Assembly (NCBI GenBank): GCA_965153455.1
Contig: OZ234504.1
Span: forward strand, 4,526,001 to 4,590,000
Length of the DNA: 64,000 nt
From: Sphagnum compactum
Taxonomy: Eukaryota > Bryophyta > Sphagnopsida > Sphagnales
Direction of reading: 5' to 3'
Positions within the stretch are counted from its first letter, which is position 1. Each line of letters begins with the position of its first letter. The notes under the pieces are model-generated. The model did not search any database. It worked only from the letters and a program-made list of their open reading frames with translations, and was not told where the DNA came from. This document shows, piece by piece, positions 49,796 to 62,105 of the stretch. The position numbers and the translations under genes were made by a program.

Positions 49796-51366
49796 AGCCA
49801 TGTTACATTTGACCAGTACATTTGACTAAAGTGACTTATTTGACATGGTCAAAACAAACAAACACCCATCAATCATAGATAGATAGATCATACCTCCCAC
49901 AAAGGTTTGGTAATAGATATATGTCTATTTTTGCAAGGGTTTATTCATAAAAGAGGGAAAAAAAATCACATTCTAGCTAAATTTTGGAGGATATGAATTC
50001 ACATATTATTATACAATTGTCATCATGCATACCTTTGATACAAGCACATCAATGTCACAATAATTTCATTAATTTTAATATGCTAAATTAAAATGAAAAT
50101 TTATATATTCAAATTGGATTTGTTGAACCTTTTTCTTTCCCATCCGATGTTTTGATTGATTCAAAAACAAATTGCAAAATATATATTGGCTTATACTTAA
50201 AGGCTATACAATCATTTGTGACTTTCAAATGCAATGAATTTATCATTTTGCAATAAACTATTCATCCATTCACCAACAACAAGGCATCACACACATCAAC
50301 ATTTTAAAACATGAAATTAATTAATGTCAAAATTTTCTAGGGTATTTCACAACAAAATATTTAGACCTTTTACTTTCAATGCCCCTTCGCAATCAAAGAT
50401 GACCAATCTCCAATAAATATAAATATAATACAAAAAATATATAAAAGGCTAATGAATGATTTTTTATTGTAAAAAAATTTGTGATGTTGCTCAAGAGGTG
50501 ATCATCCATAAGTACATTTAGCCAAATTTGGCAATATTCAAAATATGAAAGTAGAAAATCTTATACACCCTTTCATGTCGTAAGCAAATGGTGGCAATTT
50601 TTTAAAACAAAAATAGGGAGTTTGTGATAGAATATTTTTCAAAAAATGGCTAAAACTCATCACAAAGAATTGCTATCAATGTATATCTAGGAACATATAT
50701 TTAGTAAAAAAAAGAAAAAAAACATATTTTATATAAGAATATAATACAAGCATATTATTGGAATTTGAATTTCTTTCAAATCTAGAAAGAGTTTTCTAAA
50801 AGATGGGGCAAAGTTTTTTTAACCACACTCGGGTTTCACATTGCTACGCACTACTAATGACCAAGGTTTTATTTTTTTTCAAATTCCTTAAGTAAGTCAA
50901 TTGGCAAGGATCCCCAACATTAATTAGCAATAAAATGGCAATTGTCCTAGGTGAGTTGTAGCATTTTTACAAGAGTGTTGCTACATGTGATGACATTGCA
51001 AATGCCTAGATCTAGATGTGGCTAATATAATTACTTTAAATTTCATAAAATGATGACAAAATCTCTAAAAAATCACAAAACAATTGTGTTTGTATGTGTG
51101 TTTTTTTAAAAAGAAAATTCTGAAAAAAAATTCTCCAAGTTGCAAAATTTTGTCACACCAAAAAAAAAAAGAAGGTGGTAAAATGGAATTTATTAACTCA
51201 AAAATTGTCCCCCTATACCAGCTCCAATGTTACCATTTTCACTGGAGTAAATAATAGGGACCAAAATGATGCCTGGGTTTGTAACCTGTGGTAGGGGAAA
51301 GTTTGGTGTTGGGTTTTTTACTTTTTACTTTTTACGTGACTTGGAAGGTAGATAATGGCTACGGGT
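49796..51366. other. AT-rich intergenic DNA
   Basis: No supported gene. TA-rich with short A and T tracts; a possible fragment of family B lies near 50836. The right end approaches the HRD3 promoter. Confidence 0.45.
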
Positions 51367-51416
51367 TGGGGGGGGGGGGGAAGGGGGGTGCGAGAGAGGG
51401 GGGCGGGGAAGGAGCC
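51367..51416 (+). promoter_or_regulatory. G-run cluster upstream of HRD3 gene
   Basis: A run of 13 G followed by GGGGGG, GGGGGG and GGGG within about 45 bases, 300 bases before the start codon. Four or more G runs at this spacing can form a G-quadruplex on the coding strand. A regulatory effect is inference. Confidence 0.5.
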
Positions 51417-51719
51417 CGATGTTTTTTAGGGTTGGCTACACAAGGCGCAATCGCGAGAAGCCACGGTCGCAAGACTCGCGACTTCCGACTCGCGACACAA
51501 GAAAGAATGCAGATAGGAAAACGTGCCAATTCTTGAGCGTCCAGCAATGGCGATGCGATTCGCGACCACCCATCTGCTCATTCTCATGTTTAATGTCGAA
51601 ATCTTGTGTTGGGTCTTTCGCGGATTTCTGCATTGCGAACCGCAAATTTAGGGTTTGAGGAACCTTGGACTGCGAGAAAGAAAGAGAGAGTGAGAGAGGA
51701 GGAGGAGGAGGAGGAGGAG

Positions 51720-54700
51720 ATGATGGGACCAAGTTTGCAGCGAGATTTGCGTGCTGTGATGTGGTTTATGGTGTTGCTGGTGGTATTTGTGCTATTGCCA
51801 GTAGTTTCTGCCACTAAGAATTTTGTGATCTTGTTGGAAGATGACGATTCCAGAGAGCCCGTGGACTCAGTAAGTAACTCTGTTGAGGAGTTGGAAGGCG
51901 CGTCGGAGGAGAAGAAGATGGGGCGAATGGGATTCGCTTCTGATGCGGAAGAGCCCGTCGTAGAGTGGGATGAGTTCGGAGATTCAGAGGACAAGACAGA
52001 CGACGATCTGGATCCGGGTTCTTGGAAGCAGATGCTGGAGAATCCGGAAAGTTCCAGACAAGGCAGTGAGGTAGATACCTAGATTGGGATTTTGGGTCGG
52101 ACATTTTCGCCAGAGTTTTGTTGGACTCCTTCTTTCCTCGAATTCATGTGCAATTTTGGTTTTGGGGGTTTTTTTCCTTCGTTTGCTTGTTTGTTTGTTT
52201 TCTTCCCCCCGATTTTGATAACATACATGTATTGCAGTATGCAATGGGTGTAAGAAAGATGTTTGAATGCATCATCAGTGAGGGAGAGCCATTGATGCTG
52301 CTCAAGGAAGCCATCAGACATCTCCAAGCAGATGCAGATCATGGAAATGCTCATTCACAATCCACTCTTGCATTTCTGCTTGCAACTGGTGTCGGTTTAC
52401 AACAGAGTGATTCAAAAGCATTTCTGTACCACCATTTTGCAGCCAAAGGGGGCAACTTCCAATCCAAAATGGCTCTTGCATACACATACTCTCGGCAGCA
52501 GGTAGACGTCAAACTCTCCTTCAAGCTCACTCTCTCTGTCTCTGTCTCCCTCTCTGGCTCTGTTTCTCTGTCTTTCTCCCTCTGTGTCTCTGTCTCTTGG
52601 AGAGACCATCTAATTAGTCCATGAGGATTTTATGAATTTCAAAGGCCTACAAAAAAATTTGCAAGCGATTTGGAACTGGTTTGTAATCTGGGATTTTCTT
52701 GCTGGCAGATGCATGAGGAGGCTGTGAAATTGTACGCAGAACTGGCTGCGACAGCAATGGCAAGCTTCATAAGCTCCAAAGACGCTCCTCTTATGGAACC
52801 AGTACAACTGAATGTTGGATTCGAAGAGAGCAGAGAAACATTGAAGAAATTCCGTGGAGAAGATGACGATGATTTTCAGTTCCTGGAGTATCAGGTATGT
52901 ATGGGGGGGGATTGTTTTTCATTCTTTTAAACCTACAGTTGGTTTTTGAGCAGAAACAATCACCTGCACGACTGATTGGCATTTTTGACTGTGGCAAATT
53001 TTTTTGCTTAAGCCAGGATTTTCTTCATATGTTGCTGGGTTGATTCTTCCTCATTGAAATTTTCAGTCTGTGTTTTTTCAATGCTGAAAACACAGACTGA
53101 AGAGGTTTGTAATGACTTTGGGCAGGCTCACAAGGGATATACAGAGGCAATGTACCGATTGGGAGTATTTTACTATTTTGGGTTGCGAGGAGTGCATCGT
53201 GATCACAGTAAAGCGCTCACCTGGTTACTCAAAGCAGTAGAGAAATCTGATCCACAATCAATGGAACTTCTTGGTGAGATTTATGCACGTGGATATGGTG
53301 TTGAGCGCAACTACTCGAGGGCATATGAATGGTTTCTGGAAGCTGCTCGTAAGAAACACTATTCAGCTTTAAATGGAATTGGGTATCTTTACGTGAAGGG
53401 ACAAGGTGTGGCAGATGGCAAGAACCATACCATGGTAAAATTATTGACAAATGTTACTGACAATTGTGAGATATGAGGATTTCCACACACTAGTGCAAGG
53501 GCGTCATGTAGAGCACAGCAGCAGAATGTAGCTGGTGTGTGTACCCACAATCAACCGGCAAGACTTTTCTGAAACAGAAAAACAAACAGCTCTCTCTAAC
53601 CTGCAGTTTGTTCCTTGTCTGTGTTTGGTTGATCAGGCTAAGGAGTACTTTAAGAGGGCGGCAGAGGCAGGTGATTCACATGGCCATTACAACTTGGGTG
53701 TCCTCTACTTGGAAGGGATGGGTGTGAAGAAAGATGTGAAGGAGGCTTGCAAACTCTTCTTGATAGCAGCTAATAAGGGCCACCCAAAAGCCTTTTACCA
53801 GCTTGCCAAGATGCAACAAACAGGGATTCCAGGCATGAAGAAGGATGTAGTGACGGTAAGTAAGTAACAAAAAAAGGATTGATCTTTTTGTATGAGAATG
53901 TGCAATTTTCTTTGCTGGAGAAATTGCCATTCCACATGTGCTGCTGATTTGATTCCAAATTTTGGATCATTTTGTGTAGGCAGCAGCACTCTACAAGATA
54001 GTGGCAGAGAGAGGCCCATGGGGTTCATTGATGTGGTGGGCACTAGAATGCTATCTTAAAGGGCAAATTGGTAAAGCTCTTCTCCTCTACTTGCGAGCTG
54101 CTGAGCTGGGCTACGAAGCAGCCCAGAGCAATGCAGCCTGGATTCTGGAGAAGTACTACAGTGAAGGGATCTGCCTTGGGAAAGCAGGTCTCTGCACAGA
54201 TGTGGAGCGCCACCAACGTGCACATACCTTGTGGCGCTATGCTGCAGAGCAAGGGAACGAGCATGCAGCACTGCTCATTGGGGATGCCTATTTCTATGGG
54301 CGGGTGAGTTGCACCTCTGGAGCAACCTTGCTGTGTTTCCATTATGGATAGATTTGTCCAGTGGCCATTCTATCCAAATGTTTAGCTGCAAAGAAAAAAT
54401 TGTGATTCAGTTGCATTTTTTAACTGCCAAATTGTATACAGGGAACTGAGAAAGATCTTGATCGAGCAGCAGAAGCATACATGAGAACACAATTGCAACA
54501 GAATCCACAAGCTATGTTCAATCTGGGCTACATGTATGAACATGGATTAGGTCTGCCCAAGGACCTTCATCTGGCTAAGCGCCACTATGATCAAGCTCTT
54601 GACACTGAACCAGCTGCTGCCTTACCTGTCACTCTTGCTCTTATGGGCCTTTGGCTTCGGCAGCATTATGGTGATAGCATTGTTGTAAGTTTTCCTGAAC

Positions 54701-54999
54701 ATCCATCGACGTAAAACAAACAGGGACTATGGTTAAGTATTTTTTCATCTACAAGCTGGTTTTTCAAGTCTCTTACTTCTTACACTAACTCTCCACAAGC
54801 TTCTGATTGACTGCAGGTGAAAGCCATGGATTCACTGCCACAGATTATAGTGAGGGTTGGAGACTCATTTACGGGGTTCTTTGTGGACGAGGGAAATGTT
54901 ACACTTGTCACCCTCTTTGTTAGTTTGCTTACTGTGTTGTATCTGCGACAAAGACAAAGGCGGATGGTGGCTGTTAACATACAACCACCACCTCAATAA
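51720..54999 (+). CDS. HRD3A: HRD3/SEL1L ERAD adaptor (Sel1-repeat protein)
   Basis: Eight exons: 51720-52070, 52238-52501, 52709-52894, 53126-53434, 53637-53855, 53980-54303, 54442-54684 and 54817-54999. Every intron is GT-AG in phase 0, giving 692 residues, close to the ~680 of plant HRD3A. A signal peptide lies at about 13-35 ([18 protein letters not shown]). An acidic stretch follows, then many Sel1/TPR-like repeats such as [20 protein letters not shown] and [20 protein letters not shown] membrane helix near the C-terminus (about 659-676, [22 protein letters not shown]) is followed by a short cytosolic Pro-rich tail. HRD3 sits in the ER membrane with the Hrd1 E3 ligase and recruits misfolded glycoproteins for degradation; Arabidopsis HRD3A/EBS5 is the named relative. 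The GGA-rich leader directly precedes the ATG. Confidence 0.93.
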
Positions 55000-56100
55000 C
55001 CCCCCTTGTGTCTCTCTCTGCTCTGCTGTAATAGGTTTTAATACTGGATAAGGTTGAGGCAGTGATTTTTGTCTCTGTGCTGTGTCTCCATTTGTACCAG
55101 TAAGATCCACTGACAAGATCTGAAGTTGGAGAAAAGACACAAGACATCAATGTCACATGCACGACAGCATAGGTATTCTTGTCACATGCTCGCTTCTGCA
55201 ACCTGAGACCGCAATTTGGTCTTAGGGAATCTGCTATTTCCACCCCCATTAAAAGTGATCACAATGATATAACCATGAGCTTTCATGCAAGCTATTCAAC
55301 ATGGAGCTGGAGATTATTGTCTCCTATACAAAATGGAGGTACCTCAAAATACACAGAAGTGGGTGCTACATGGGTCCGATTTTCATTGATACCTCAACAG
55401 ATTTGTGCTTCTTGACTGGCTCCAGGAGATTCTGGAAGCAGCAAAGAAGTTAACCCAGAGTTTGGAAAACACGAAGGATCAGGATGCTGCTGACCTCAAG
55501 GCTCATGCCTTGACAAAGGAGATATTCCTGGAGTTGCTTCTTGTCTTTCTCTTAGGGGCAAAGGACTCAAACATCCTCCTCTTTATTTGAGTTTGCTTGA
55601 GAAATGGAGATGTATTTGCAAAGTAGACCACCCAATGTATTGAGATTGTGCAGAGTAATCAATCCTCTTGAGATTGTTTGTCATTTGTACCCAATTCCAT
55701 GCTGTTCTGCTGCACCTCTCAGGTGTCTTGAATCATCTTCATCAGCATCTGGGAATTAGAGTCATGGGTGCATCAAATCCTCCATAATCTTCAAGCAATG
55801 TGTGCGATTGTACTCCACAGTAACCTCCATTACTGTCAAGCATTTTTCAAGTCCCAACAGAGAGCTTGTGCCTGGTATATATATCCTGTATTCAAAAATG
55901 GCAATCTCAGCAAAAAGATACTGGTTTTCTTGAAAAGAGCATGACACAACCTGTGTTCATTACTGCTCATGTTTGCAACTCTTCTTCCCATTTCTTGAAC
56001 CTTGAGACAGAAAGAAGAACAAGCAGACTACCTTACTGTGATGCAAAGATCTACTCCTTACTTAAGGCTTCTCCACATTATTAGATGCCAGGAAGCGTAC
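55000..56100. other. Spacer between HRD3 and ADP-glucose phosphorylase
   Basis: Begins with the HRD3 3' untranslated region. A frame at 55405-55590 has an ordinary composition (EILEAAKKLTQSLENTKDQD) but matches no family I know and has no clear context. No gene is called. Confidence 0.45.
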
Positions 56101-56501
56101 TGCATTGATGTATTGTTTTACAACAGACGATCTTCCTTGGAACGATCTGCAACATAGTTTCTGCATGAAATTGTTTCTGGACCCTATCGTCATCCATCGG
56201 AGAATCTGTGAAAGAGCATGCAAGCAAGAAGAGAGCGAGAGAGAGAGAGCGAGAGTGAGAGAGAGAGAGATGTTCATTTGCCTGCAGTTGGCGATGATGC
56301 CAGATCATGCAGGCGTCGTCGAGAGAAGATTCTTTGCTAACGACTCGTTGCTGAAATGCCGTCGCAGCAGCAGCAGCAGTCATGGATGCTTTGCGCTTCT
56401 GAGCATGCATAGAGTTTTCTCCACAGAGCTCTCCATCGCACTGACGGATGCTGAAGATTTCTTCAAATGCATACAAGCAGCAGTCTCGTGGGAGATCGAT
56501 C

Positions 56502-56538
<37 letters not shown>

Positions 56539-57120
56539 CTTTCTTGGAAAGACTGTGCAGCTTCTCGAACACGTATAGAGGCCATCTGTTGTCTTCTCGC
56601 GGCTTCTCGAATACGTATGCAGAAAAAATCTTTGGTCTGTCTTCTTGCAGCTTCTTTCGCGCACTACTGTTCAAAATGCGGCACGAATCCGCAGCTCTGC
56701 AAGAATCTGGGAACTTGGAAGTTGATCGGAAACTCCCATCGACTTTGCAAACTCAGCATCAACTCCGCGCTTGCTCGCTTGCTGGCTCCGTTGCCAAGAA
56801 CAAAGTCCAATCAGAAGCTAGAAAGAAGAAGCAGAAGAACGAAGAAGAAGAAGAAGAATCAGAAGAAGCAGAAGCAAGAAGAAGAAGAAGAGGAGTATCT
56901 TCTTCGCAGAAACAAAGGTGGATTCACAACGTCTTCGCCGTCATTCTTGACCAAGATTGTCGATCGCAATGCCTATAGAAGAAATCAGATACCAGAAGAA
57001 CAATTGAGCGTAGAAGAAGCAGCAATCGATCGATCGAGATCGCAATTCCTATAGAAGAAATCGGATACCAGAAGAACAAGTGCCGCATAGAAGAATCAAG
57101 CAAGCAAGCAATCGATCAAG

Positions 57121-57157
<37 letters not shown>

Positions 57158-57183
57158 AGCAGAAGACTTGTCGTTTTGTGCGG
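56101..57183. other. 5' leader of ADP-glucose phosphorylase, GA-rich
   Basis: Contains GA runs at about 56236-56272, 56503-56535 and 57125-57152, and GAA runs near 56838-56895. A diverged tandem duplication of about 80 bp lies at 56955-57115, with ATAGAAGAAATCRGATACCA, GAAGAACAA and AATCGATCRAGATCG in both copies. Long frames here are purine-run artefacts. Probably promoter plus leader. Confidence 0.55.
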
Positions 57184-57745
57184 ATGGCGGAGTTGAGGAA
57201 AGATCCGTTGGTGCAAAGGTGGGTGATCATCTCAGACAAGAGAGGGAAAAGGCCATCGGACTTCAAGGCCGCGAAGAGCACAGAGGATGTAAGACCAGGG
57301 CCGTGTGCATTTTGCCCAGGCTACGAGGAAGGAACAGGTCCAGAGACTTTTGCTCTGCGAGATGGCGGAGAATCAAATGCTTCAGACTGGCGAGTGCGCG
57401 TCATTGTGAACAAGTTTCCAGCCGTCGCACCAGACTTCCCTTGTGCTGATTCCGCTGTTGGAGAAGGAACCGTGTTCGGAGAGTGTCGTCTTCCTGGGTT
57501 CGGCTCCCATGAGGTTGTGATCGAGACTCCCGACCACGACACTCCCTTTGTCGATCTGCCAGTCCCTCATATCTGCGATGTAAGAAAGCTTTCTCTTCTT
57601 CTTCTTCTTCAATAGATCACAATTGCAACAAAAAAAATCTGCACATGCGTTGTTGCAATTCGCCTCTTGATGTCTGGATCCGTGTACACTCTTTTCTCTC
57701 TCAGAGCTGTGGAAGGATGAAGAAAAGAAACTCTCTGTCTCTGTC

Positions 57746-57776
<31 letters not shown>

Positions 57777-59813
57777 GTTGCAGGTGTGTTGAAGACGGCA
57801 TTCCTGTATCAAGTGGGCATGCATCAAGAAATCTAATAAGAAAAGGATACATGAATCAAGTTTGTTGTTTTTCTCTTATTGATCTTCTTGTTTCCTTTCT
57901 CCTCAATGATGTTGAAGAATTCTTTCTCTCTGTTGCAGATGTGCTGAAGAAGGCATACATTCCTATATGTATCAAGAAATTCTTTAAGAAAGGATGCACA
58001 AATGCACAACGTATCAAGTTTGTTGTTCTTCTCTTCTTGATGTTCTTCCTTTCTCTGGCTTGATGTTATAAGGAACTCTCTTTCCCTCTGTGTTGTAGGT
58101 GCTGAAGGCATATCAAGTGCGCATGAAATCTTTCAGAAAGGATGCACGCTTCAAGTACTGCCAGGTGATGATTTCAGACATCTCTTTTTCAAGTCTCTTC
58201 TTCTGAACTCACCCACTCACAGTTTGTGTGTGTGTGTGTGTGCACATCCTCTCTCCTCTTGCATCCTCTTGCTGATGTTTTTGGCTTTGTGTGTGTGTGT
58301 GTGTGTGTAAAATGGCAGGTGTTTAAGAACAGGGGCAATAGGGCAGGAGCATCAATGACACATTCACATAGCCAGATCCTTGCATTGCCCATTTCCACCC
58401 ACAATATAGAGGATGAACTGCGGGGTGCAAAAGAGTACTATGACACACATGGACGCTGCATTTTCTGTGATGTTGTGGCACATGAATCTGCCATCAAGAC
58501 CCGACTCATTGATGAGAATGAGCATTTTGTAACTGTGGCTCCATATGCACCACGGTTTCCATATGAGACTTGGTTGGTCCCAAAACGACATTCTTCCAAT
58601 TATGAAACAGTTGGTGATGATGAGGTGAGCTCTCCACAAAATATGTCTGCCTCAGGACTCTCTCCGCTCCTACTTGGTGATGGCTCAAAGATATGCATCA
58701 ACATGTTTGCTTTGTTTTGTGTCTTTTCGTTTCATGCCTTAGGCTTAGATGCTTGCTTGTGCACAGGGACAAGCTAAAATGAAATGGAGCTTACCCTCCT
58801 CACAAACTTGTTTTTGCAGCTTGTAAGAGGATACTATGAAAAACTTTTTCTGCTTACCTATGTCTCTTGAGTGCTGTTGCTAACATCATGATTGAGTCTT
58901 CCTGTTGCTTCCAAAAATGCAACAGAAACTCATGATGCAGATTTAGCCAACATCATGACTGGGTCTTCCTGTCGCTTCCAGAAATACGACAGAAACTCAG
59001 ATTACGGATTTTGTAGAATGGTTTCCTCAGATCTTTGGGTAGATAATTCTTTGTATACTTATCTACACCTGCTGCCATCATGATCTGATGAAGTCAATGG
59101 GTAGTCATGGCAGTTTGACACTGCTATTGGGCAAATAGTTGTGTATTATGTATCTACACCCACTGCTGTCAGGATCTAATGAGGTCAGTAGGTAGTCATG
59201 GCAGCTCTTCACTGCCATTCATGATGAAGGTGATGGTCTGACACTTTCTGAGCAACTCCGATAAGATTATGACCACACTCATTGTCATGTTACCTTCAAA
59301 ATCTTCATTGTGGAGATTTCTTTGCAATCTCATAGATGTAGAAAGGTTGGCTATGATGGGGAGCATGCACCATGACTCCCCAGTAGCGATTTGTACCCAT
59401 GACAACTTGGAAAGGTTTGCCACGAATCCTAGTCCCCTAAGCTCGTTTACACTTGATGCTTTTTGCTGCAACCAATCCTTGGGTCACAAGTTGATTTAGA
59501 GTACTGAATAATTCTGTATCTCACCTGGGTGGAGTGTAATCTCAACTGTGTGCAGCTACAAAGTTTGGCAGCGCTATTGAAGTTTATGTTGCAGAAGATG
59601 GACGTTGCATTTTCTCAACCACCTTACAATTTCATGATTCAGACTGCTCCTCTTGATCCTGACAATTGGGATCTACCATATTATCACTGGTATGTTCGAC
59701 TTGTGCCCCAGCTTATTACTCTTGGTGGGTTTGAACTTGGTAGTGGCTGCCACATAAATGCGGTTGCGCCTGAGAAAGCGGCCGAATTCCTTCGAAATGT
59801 CAAAATCAACTAG
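57184..59813 (+). CDS. ADP-glucose phosphorylase (GalT/HIT family)
   Basis: Four exons: 57184-57579, 58099-58164, 58319-58624 and 59556-59813. All introns are GT-AG in phase 0, giving 341 residues, the usual family length. It starts MAELRKDPLVQRWVIIS, the typical N-terminal strand. Zinc-ligand-like cysteines C41 and C44 (CAFC) are visible. The active-site motif HSHSQ is at 169-173, where His171 aligns with the nucleophile of GalT HPHxQ. Serine in place of Pro in the HxH marks the plant ADP-glucose phosphorylase group (Arabidopsis At5g18200). A second CIFC cysteine pair follows in exon 3. The enzyme transfers AMP between ADP-glucose and phosphate or phosphosugars, probably in the cytosol. Two decayed extra copies of exon 2 lie in intron 1. 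Confidence 0.9.
57784..57860 (+). pseudogene. Degenerate copy A of exon 2
   Basis: Aligned with the true exon at 58099-58164, it shares TGTTGAAG-like start, GGCATTCC/ATATCAAGTG, CATGCATCAAGAAATCT and GAAAAGGATACATGAATCAAG. It follows a strong acceptor (TCTCTGTTGCAG). Spliced in phase 0 it would read V-C-stop. It lacks the end of the exon with its GT donor. Confidence 0.8.
57938..58017 (+). pseudogene. Degenerate copy B of exon 2
   Basis: Second decayed copy, 154 bases after copy A. It shares GTGCTGAAGAAGGCATA, TTTAAGAAAGGATGCAC and ATCAAGTTTGTTG with its neighbours. Acceptor TCTCTCTGTTGCAG is intact. In phase 0 it would read M-C-stop. The following intron segment (TTTGTTG...TTGATG...) also repeats after copy A. 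Confidence 0.8.
58876..59205. repeat. Two small tandem duplications in intron 3
   Basis: Within intron 3 of the ADP-glucose phosphorylase gene. The first (58876-59012, period 67) repeats AACATCATGA, GTCTTCCTGT, GCTTCCA and CAGAAACTC. The second (59063-59205, period 91) repeats CTACACC, TGATCTGATGAAGTCA-like sequence and GGTAGTCATGGCAG. Confidence 0.8.
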
Positions 59814-61639
59814 AACTACATCAAATTGGTAAACCTCCACTCCCTCCTAGGTTATCTACCCATTGTTTCGAACCCATCACAATTCAAAGCATCATCTTCA
59901 CCATTGTTATTATTTCTGAAAAACCTCCATGAAAAGGATGTTATCTTAATTAAATAGTACATTGTAGTCCATTTTAAACTTGTTATTGTTTTTCCAATTC
60001 ATAATCATTTAGTATATTTTTTGAAAATGACACTGCTAGCTTAGGCAACAGTGGCTCTTGAGCACCTATATTCCCATTGCTTTTTATATCGTTAGTTTCG
60101 GAATCCAAATATACACTTTGGATATACCCTCATTAAGGAAGGTATATCCAAAGTGTGATCCCCTTTGATTGTGATCACCTATTTTTGGTTGCTAGCAAAT
60201 TCACAGTTTGGACTTCACGGTCTTTGTCTTTTCAATTTTTTACTCGTTCCTTGTCATTGTAAACCTTGAACCAATCAAGAGCAGGTCAATATATAGCTCT
60301 TGATTTTGGCAGACTTATATAATAAATAATCACTTGAACCAATCAATATATCTAGCCAATCAAGAGCAGGTGTTAATAAGGTCTCTTTCCAATAGGTTGT
60401 TGTGATCACATGTTCCACGGTGTGCAGTGATTGCAGCAGAGCGTAATAACGGAAATCCGTTATGATTGAACATAGCTTTGTTTCTTGTTACATGGACAGG
60501 CCCTGGCCATTGGAAAATCCCTTATGGCATGCCTCATCATAAAAAATGAAAAAAAGAAAGGTCGGTGGTGAGTTGCAGTTTGGTTCTTAGCTTGCACAAC
60601 TTTTGCATTTGATCAATGCTTGACTAATAGACCTGTGGGTTTACTTTGAGAACAAGGAACTTACCAAAAAAATTAAAGAAAATATGTCCTTAGATTACTG
60701 GGCAGTGGATTTTTTTAGCCAGCTAGAGCATTCTGAGGAGAACTGCTGGTCTAAAGTCAAACCTGCAAGCTTTCACTATTCTTCATCCAAAATATGGTGT
60801 GCAGTGTTGTTCTTCATCCAAAACATGATGTGCAATGTACCCATGGAGATGTTCTTAGTCTCTTTAACCTTGAAAGAACCATAATGCATGCAATTTTGCA
60901 CCATTCGTGTTCAAGTAGAAGTCATGTTTTGGTATTGTTAGAATAGCCTCTCATTCACTTCCGAAGAGAAAGGATTTCGGGTTTGAACTTTTCATGTTGA
61001 AGAATGGGCAAGCCCTTGATCATTCATTGTGTTAGGCAAGCTTGTAGGTGCACATGCCACAACGGTCAAGGATTTTTCCTCACCTTGGGAAAAAAAAGAA
61101 AAAAAAGGATGATTATGTTTTTGAAAAAGAAGGGTTTTTTTTTTTTGAAAAAGGAAGATTATGTTAAATTATGGTCCCAAACAAGGACATCTAACAATTA
61201 TGTTAAATTAGGAACATGAGGCATGAACAAATATATATAATAATGATAACCTTGGATGAGATTTGTGCAATTTAAGGAACCCTCAAAAGCAAGCGACCGT
61301 AATAAGTATTTCCTCGAAAATCCTTTTAGGTACCAAAAATTCATATATAATTATTATTGGATTATTGTTAGTACCTTTACCATTCCGGCAATAAATAATA
61401 AATAAATAAATGCTGGAATAAATAATAAAGCTACTTCTACTACTCTAATATAGAAGTTAAATTGGCCCTTTGCTAGTTAGTACTTGGGCCAGTTCAACAA
61501 GTCCGTCCATTGTTGAATATTTCATTCATTTTCAAAATCTCAATTCGACACTCATTAATAATAATATAATGAATGTTGAATTGAGCCATTTCATTGAACA
61601 CATTGTCTCATAATTCCGTCAACAATCGATTGATGTTGC
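59814..61639. other. Intergenic DNA with hairpin
   Basis: The 3' untranslated region of ADP-glucose phosphorylase is followed by AT-rich DNA. A hairpin at 60113-60156 is listed separately. CCAATCAAGAGCAGG occurs at 60270-60285 and 60356-60371. An imperfect stem lies near 61538-61585. No gene supported. Confidence 0.5.
60113..60156. repeat. Perfect 16-bp hairpin
   Basis: Arms ACACTTTGGATATACC (60113-60128) and its exact reverse complement (60141-60156), with a 12-base loop. Possible foldback-element end; nothing ties it to a gene. Confidence 0.9.
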
Positions 61640-62105
61640 ATCAAATTCGTTACTCCTATTCAATGTTTAACACTAAAGAAGAACAACGAATTCAATATAA
61701 CCATTAATCTCAATGCAATTGCAAGAGTAATCAGTAAACACTAAATAAAAACAACGAATTCAATGCAACATCGAACTCAACATAGTTACAAGAGTAACAT
61801 GCAAGCACAAAATAGGAGTAACGAATACAATGTAACATCGATCTCAACATAGCATAGCTGCAAAAGTAATAGACAAACACTAAATAAAAACAACAAATTC
61901 AATGCAACAATGATGTTACTCTTGCAATTGTGTTGAAATCCATGTCAAATTGAATTCGTTACTTCTATTTAGTGTTTGCTTATCACTCTTGCAATTGTGT
62001 TGAGATTGATCTCGGATTGAATTCGTTGCTCCTATTTAATGTTTGCATATAATTTCAATGATATCGCATTGAATTCATTGCTCTTATTTAGTGTTTGCTT
62101 ATTAT
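61640..62105. repeat. Large inverted repeat array (palindromic)
   Basis: Left half (61640-61912) carries about four direct units with AAGAGTAA, AAACACTAAATAAAAACAAC and GAATTCAATGCAAC. Right half (61913-62105) carries about three units with the same words in reverse complement (TTGAATTCGTTRCTYCTATT, TAGTGTTTGCTTAT, ACTCTTGCAATTGTGTTGA). The centre is near 61912. Confidence 0.85.

Noticed and set aside
55405-55590. Frame with normal composition (EILEAAKKLTQSLENTKDQD)
   Set aside because: Only 61 codons, no family match and no supporting splice context; could be a decayed exon but not supported.
56448-57054. Two overlapping long plus-strand frames upstream of ADP-glucose phosphorylase
   Set aside because: They run through GA and GAA repeats, consist of Arg/Glu/Lys/Ser runs, overlap in different frames and match no family.
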